Below are positions 61,152 to 64,000 of a DNA stretch of 64,000 nucleotides, piece by piece. The position numbers and the translations under genes were made by a program. Below the pieces are notes generated by a model. That model was not told the origin of the DNA, did no database searches, and saw only the letters and a program-made list of their open reading frames with translations. This DNA comes from Alteromonas sp. V450 (GTDB lineage: Bacteria; Pseudomonadota; Gammaproteobacteria; Enterobacterales; Alteromonadaceae). Where the stretch lies: assembly GCF_001885075.1 (NCBI RefSeq), contig NZ_MODU01000004.1:682001-746000 (forward strand), in the 5' to 3' direction. The number at the start of each line of letters is the position of its first letter. Position 1 is the stretch's first letter.

Positions 61152-61499
61152 ACTTTCCCCTTTTCTTGGTGTTTTTGCATTTGACCGCTACGCTATGGTG
61201 CGATGGATAAACGCAATTCATGCACTTTTTTGGCCTTATCTGAACAACAGGTTAGGCTGGAATGGCTGGCATTATACGGCTTTTAAAGGTGTTGCCAATG
61301 TCGCTGGTTATTATTTGAACGGTTTTTGCTCGTCTTTAAAGCGACTCGAGGAATAAGTATGAAGAAGATCTTGTTTTCCATTCACTTTGTCGATATATGT
61401 TAAAAAAGAGCGAGGAACCTTTATTTAGGGAGAGGTTGCTCCAAATTTCTGAAATTGACGTAAATAGTCATTAAAAATCAATAGGTTTAGTTCAAATAT
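61152..61499. other. Divergent intergenic region, astB to topA
   Basis: A 348-bp spacer. An 84-codon open frame (61102-61356) crosses it but overlaps astB and is not gene-like. A weak TTGACG (61455-61460) lies before topA without a good -10. No ArgR site was recognised. Confidence 0.4.
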
Positions 61500-64000
61500 A
61501 TGGCAAAATCACTGGTCATAGTCGAGTCACCAGCCAAAGCGAAAACGATAAATAAATATCTTGGTAAAGATTTTATTGTAAAAAGTTCGGTTGGCCACGT
61601 GCGAGATCTCCCAACGAAGGCGTTAGGCAAAGTTGAGCCTAAAAAACCGGCAAAAGAACTCAAAACGTTAAGCGAAGAAGAGAGACAAAATTACCTTCGC
61701 CGGCACGAGTATCTGAAGCTTGTCGATAGAATGGGTGTCGATCCGGAACAAGACTGGAAAGCGCATTATCAAGTGCTGCAGGGTAAAGAAAAGGTCGTTA
61801 ACGAACTCAAAAAACTCGCAAAAGATGCTGACACTATCTATCTCGCAACCGATTTGGACCGAGAAGGAGAAGCTATCGCGTGGCACTTACAAGAACTGCT
61901 TGGTAAGAAAGGTAAGACTTATCAACGGGTTGTATTTAACGAGATTACCAAAAACGCGATTCAAGATGCATTCTCAGACCCGGGTGAACTGAACATCTCT
62001 CGCGTCAATGCACAGCAAGCTCGCCGTTTCCTCGACCGTGTTGTAGGGTTTATGGTTTCTCCACTTCTGTGGAAAAAAATCGCTAGAGGCCTTTCTGCTG
62101 GTCGTGTTCAATCGGTTGCAGTAAGGCTTGTTGTAGAGCGTGAGCGAGAAATTAAGGCGTTTGTGCCTGAGGAATTCTGGGACGTACACGCAGATTTAAG
62201 CAGTCAGCAACAAGCAGCACTTCGCATGTTGGTAGCGAAGTACCAAGGCAACGCGTTCAAGCCTAAAAATAAATCAGAAACAGATAAAGCACTTGCTGAG
62301 CTTGAAGGGGCTGACTATAAGGTAGAAAGTCGAGAATCTAAGCCTACGCAAAGTCGTCCCTCTGCACCATTTATTACCTCAACGCTACAACAAGCGGCAA
62401 GTACTCGACTGGGATTTGGTGTTAAGAAAACCATGATGATGGCACAGCGCCTTTATGAGGCGGGCTACATCACCTATATGCGTACTGATTCAACTAATTT
62501 AAGCCAAGAGGCGTTGGATAGTGCCCGTGCGTACATTTCAGATAATTTTGGTGACAAGTACCTGCCTGATTCGCCAAATCGCTACGGTAGTAAAGAAGGT
62601 GCGCAAGAGGCGCACGAAGCGATCCGCCCTTCAAATGTGAGCATAAGTGCTGCAAGTTTAGGCGACATGGAACGCGATGCACAGCGTCTTTATGAGCTTA
62701 TTTGGCGCCAGTTTGTGGCCTGTCAAATGACGCCAGCTAAGTACGATGCGACTACCATCAAAGTTGCAGCAGGTGATTACGAGCTAACGGCGAAAGGTCG
62801 CGTACTTAAGTTCGACGGTTGGACGCGTGTTCAGCCGCAGCTTCGCAAGAAAGGTGAAGAAGAGCTTATGTTACCTGATGTGCAAAAAGGCGATGTGCTT
62901 GATTTGAAAGCGCTTGATCCTAAGCAGCACTTTACTAAGCCCGTAGCGCGTTTCAATGAAGCCTCTTTAGTAAAAGAGTTAGAAAAGCGCGGTATAGGTC
63001 GTCCATCGACATACGCCAGTATTATATCTACCATTCAAGATCGCGGTTATGTTCGCTTAGAGAATAAGCGTTTTTATGCCGAGAAGATGGGCGAGATTGT
63101 TAACGATCGTCTCATGGAAAACTTCGACGATTTAATGAGTTATGACTTTACCGCCAATATGGAGCAACATCTTGATGATATTGCTGAAGGCAATAAAGAC
63201 TGGAAAGATGTACTTAATGATTTCTACAGTGGATTCTACGGTAAACTGCTGAACGCAGAAAAAGACCCAGAAGAAGGGGGAATGCGTTTAAACCAGGCGG
63301 TACCTGCTGGTATTGAGTGCGATAAATGCGGCCGTGAAATGAATGTGAGAACCGCCTCAACTGGCGTATTCTTGGGCTGCTCAGGCTACAATTTGCCACC
63401 TAAAGAGCGCTGCACGAACACCATGAATTTAACTCCAGGTGATGAAGTGGTGAAAGTGGACGATGAAGAAGAGCTGGAAACAGAAGCGCTTCGCTCTAAA
63501 AAACGTTGTCCTGAATGTGGCACGGCGATGGACAGCTATTTGGTTGACGAAACCCGTAAACTTCATGTGTGTGGTAACACACCCACATGCGATGGCACTT
63601 TAGTTGAAACGGGCACATTTAAGATAAAAGGGTATGACGGCCCTATTATTGAGTGTGACAAATGCGGCAGCGATATGGAGCTGAAAAATGGTCGATTTGG
63701 CAAATACTTCGGCTGCACCAACGAAGAATGTAAGAATACGCGTAAGCTACTTAGAAACGGCGAAGCTGCGCCGCCAAAAGAAGATCCGGTAGATTTACCT
63801 GAGCTGCCGTGTGAAAAATCAGACGCGCACTTTATGTTACGTGACGGCGCGTCGGGTATTTTCTTAGCAGCGCATAACTTTCCTAAGTCGCGAGAGACGC
63901 GTGCGCCGAAAGTGGAAGAACTTGCGCGCTTTAGAGACAGAATTTCGCCGAAATTCTACTATCTTGCTGATGCGCCGAAGACAGATCCAGATGGGAATCC
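61500..64000 (+). CDS. topA: DNA topoisomerase I, truncated by window end
   Basis: Type IA topoisomerase that relaxes negative supercoils. The frame starts at ATG 61500 and is open to the last base (833 codons visible). The TOPRIM domain has [18 protein letters not shown] and [17 protein letters not shown]; the catalytic Tyr is in [35 protein letters not shown] follows. After residue 600 come Cys4 zinc-ribbon motifs ([41 protein letters not shown]). The gene probably ends about 50-60 codons beyond the window. Confidence 0.97.
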   Translation, partial: MAKSLVIVESPAKAKTINKYLGKDFIVKSSVGHVRDLPTKALGKVEPKKPAKELKTLSEEERQNYLRRHEYLKLVDRMGVDPEQDWKAHYQVLQGKEKVVNELKKLAKDADTIYLATDLDREGEAIAWHLQELLGKKGKTYQRVVFNEITKNAIQDAFSDPGELNISRVNAQQARRFLDRVVGFMVSPLLWKKIARGLSAGRVQSVAVRLVVEREREIKAFVPEEFWDVHADLSSQQQAALRMLVAKYQGNAFKPKNKSETDKALAELEGADYKVESRESKPTQSRPSAPFITSTLQQAASTRLGFGVKKTMMMAQRLYEAGYITYMRTDSTNLSQEALDSARAYISDNFGDKYLPDSPNRYGSKEGAQEAHEAIRPSNVSISAASLGDMERDAQRLYELIWRQFVACQMTPAKYDATTIKVAAGDYELTAKGRVLKFDGWTRVQPQLRKKGEEELMLPDVQKGDVLDLKALDPKQHFTKPVARFNEASLVKELEKRGIGRPSTYASIISTIQDRGYVRLENKRFYAEKMGEIVNDRLMENFDDLMSYDFTANMEQHLDDIAEGNKDWKDVLNDFYSGFYGKLLNAEKDPEEGGMRLNQAVPAGIECDKCGREMNVRTASTGVFLGCSGYNLPPKERCTNTMNLTPGDEVVKVDDEEELETEALRSKKRCPECGTAMDSYLVDETRKLHVCGNTPTCDGTLVETGTFKIKGYDGPIIECDKCGSDMELKNGRFGKYFGCTNEECKNTRKLLRNGEAAPPKEDPVDLPELPCEKSDAHFMLRDGASGIFLAAHNFPKSRETRAPKVEELARFRDRISPKFYYLADAPKTDPDGN

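Noticed and set aside
61102..61356. 84-codon plus-strand ORF between astB and topA
   Set aside because: It starts antisense inside astB and shows no domain, signal or ribosome site.
61455..61483. Sigma-70 promoter for topA
   Set aside because: TTGACG is present, but no acceptable -10 lies at 16-19 bp; left uncalled.

Overview
The window looks like chromosomal DNA of a marine gammaproteobacterium of the Alteromonas type. I infer this from the gene families: a complete liu (leucine/isovalerate) operon with its MerR-family regulator, a TonB-dependent receptor paired with a beta-propeller phytase, the divergent rnhA/dnaQ pair beside a tRNA-Asp cluster, lolDE, a solitary astB and several c-di-GMP-type proteins. 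Base composition is moderate, with no prophage, rRNA operon, CRISPR array or intact insertion sequence. About 48 protein genes, three tRNA genes and one tRNA fragment are supported; topA runs off the right edge.

Layout. 0-10 kb: xthA, a heme oxygenase-like gene, a DUF2750-like gene, a SufE-family gene, a glycosyltransferase, an HDOD protein, a thioesterase, a spinster-type MFS transporter, an alpha/beta hydrolase and glgC. 10-13 kb: an SRPBCC protein, a permease and a REP-associated (Y1/HUH) transposase-like gene. 13-22 kb: the liu operon on the minus strand (liuR-A-B-C-D-E) and a divergent acetyl-CoA acetyltransferase, with two palindromic candidate LiuR operators between them. 22-31 kb: a lipoprotein formamidase-like hydrolase overlapping kynureninase, a periplasmic-sensor/degenerate-GGDEF protein, a FapA-like protein, exonuclease I, an isoaspartyl peptidase and a CBS protein. 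31-37 kb: phytate utilisation (phytase and TonB receptor) behind a PHO-box-like site. 37-49 kb: a degenerate GGDEF protein, an AraC regulator, a 39-bp tandem repeat, an NhaC-type antiporter, HrpA, a PilZ protein, a DUF2061 protein with a Fur-box-like site, an RlmI-type methyltransferase, a quinone oxidoreductase and rnhA. 49-64 kb: dnaQ, a TIGR03503-like protein, tRNA-Asp genes, a CSS-EAL phosphodiesterase, lolD-lolE, a dicarboxylate symporter, an Ig-repeat lipoprotein, astB and topA.

The most unusual signal is a dispersed 9-mer, TGGGTGTCT, often as GCRTGGGTGTCT followed by a GTAA-like tail. I found 19 exact copies by eye, all between 1.5 and 38 kb, where chance predicts about one or fewer. 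Copies sit in intergenic DNA (including two inverted pairs), in non-conserved gene ends, and in low-complexity protein linkers of the phytase and the AraC regulator. Fifteen of the 19 read on the plus strand. It behaves like an amplified DNA-level signal (REP-like element of the local transposase-like gene, DNA-uptake sequence, or oriented chromosome motif); I cannot assign it to a named element.

Other points of note are a tRNA-Asp 5-prime fragment broken inside the anticodon loop, PHO-like control of the phytase locus, a predicted lipoprotein arylformamidase coupled to kynU, and two GGDEF domains lacking the canonical signature.
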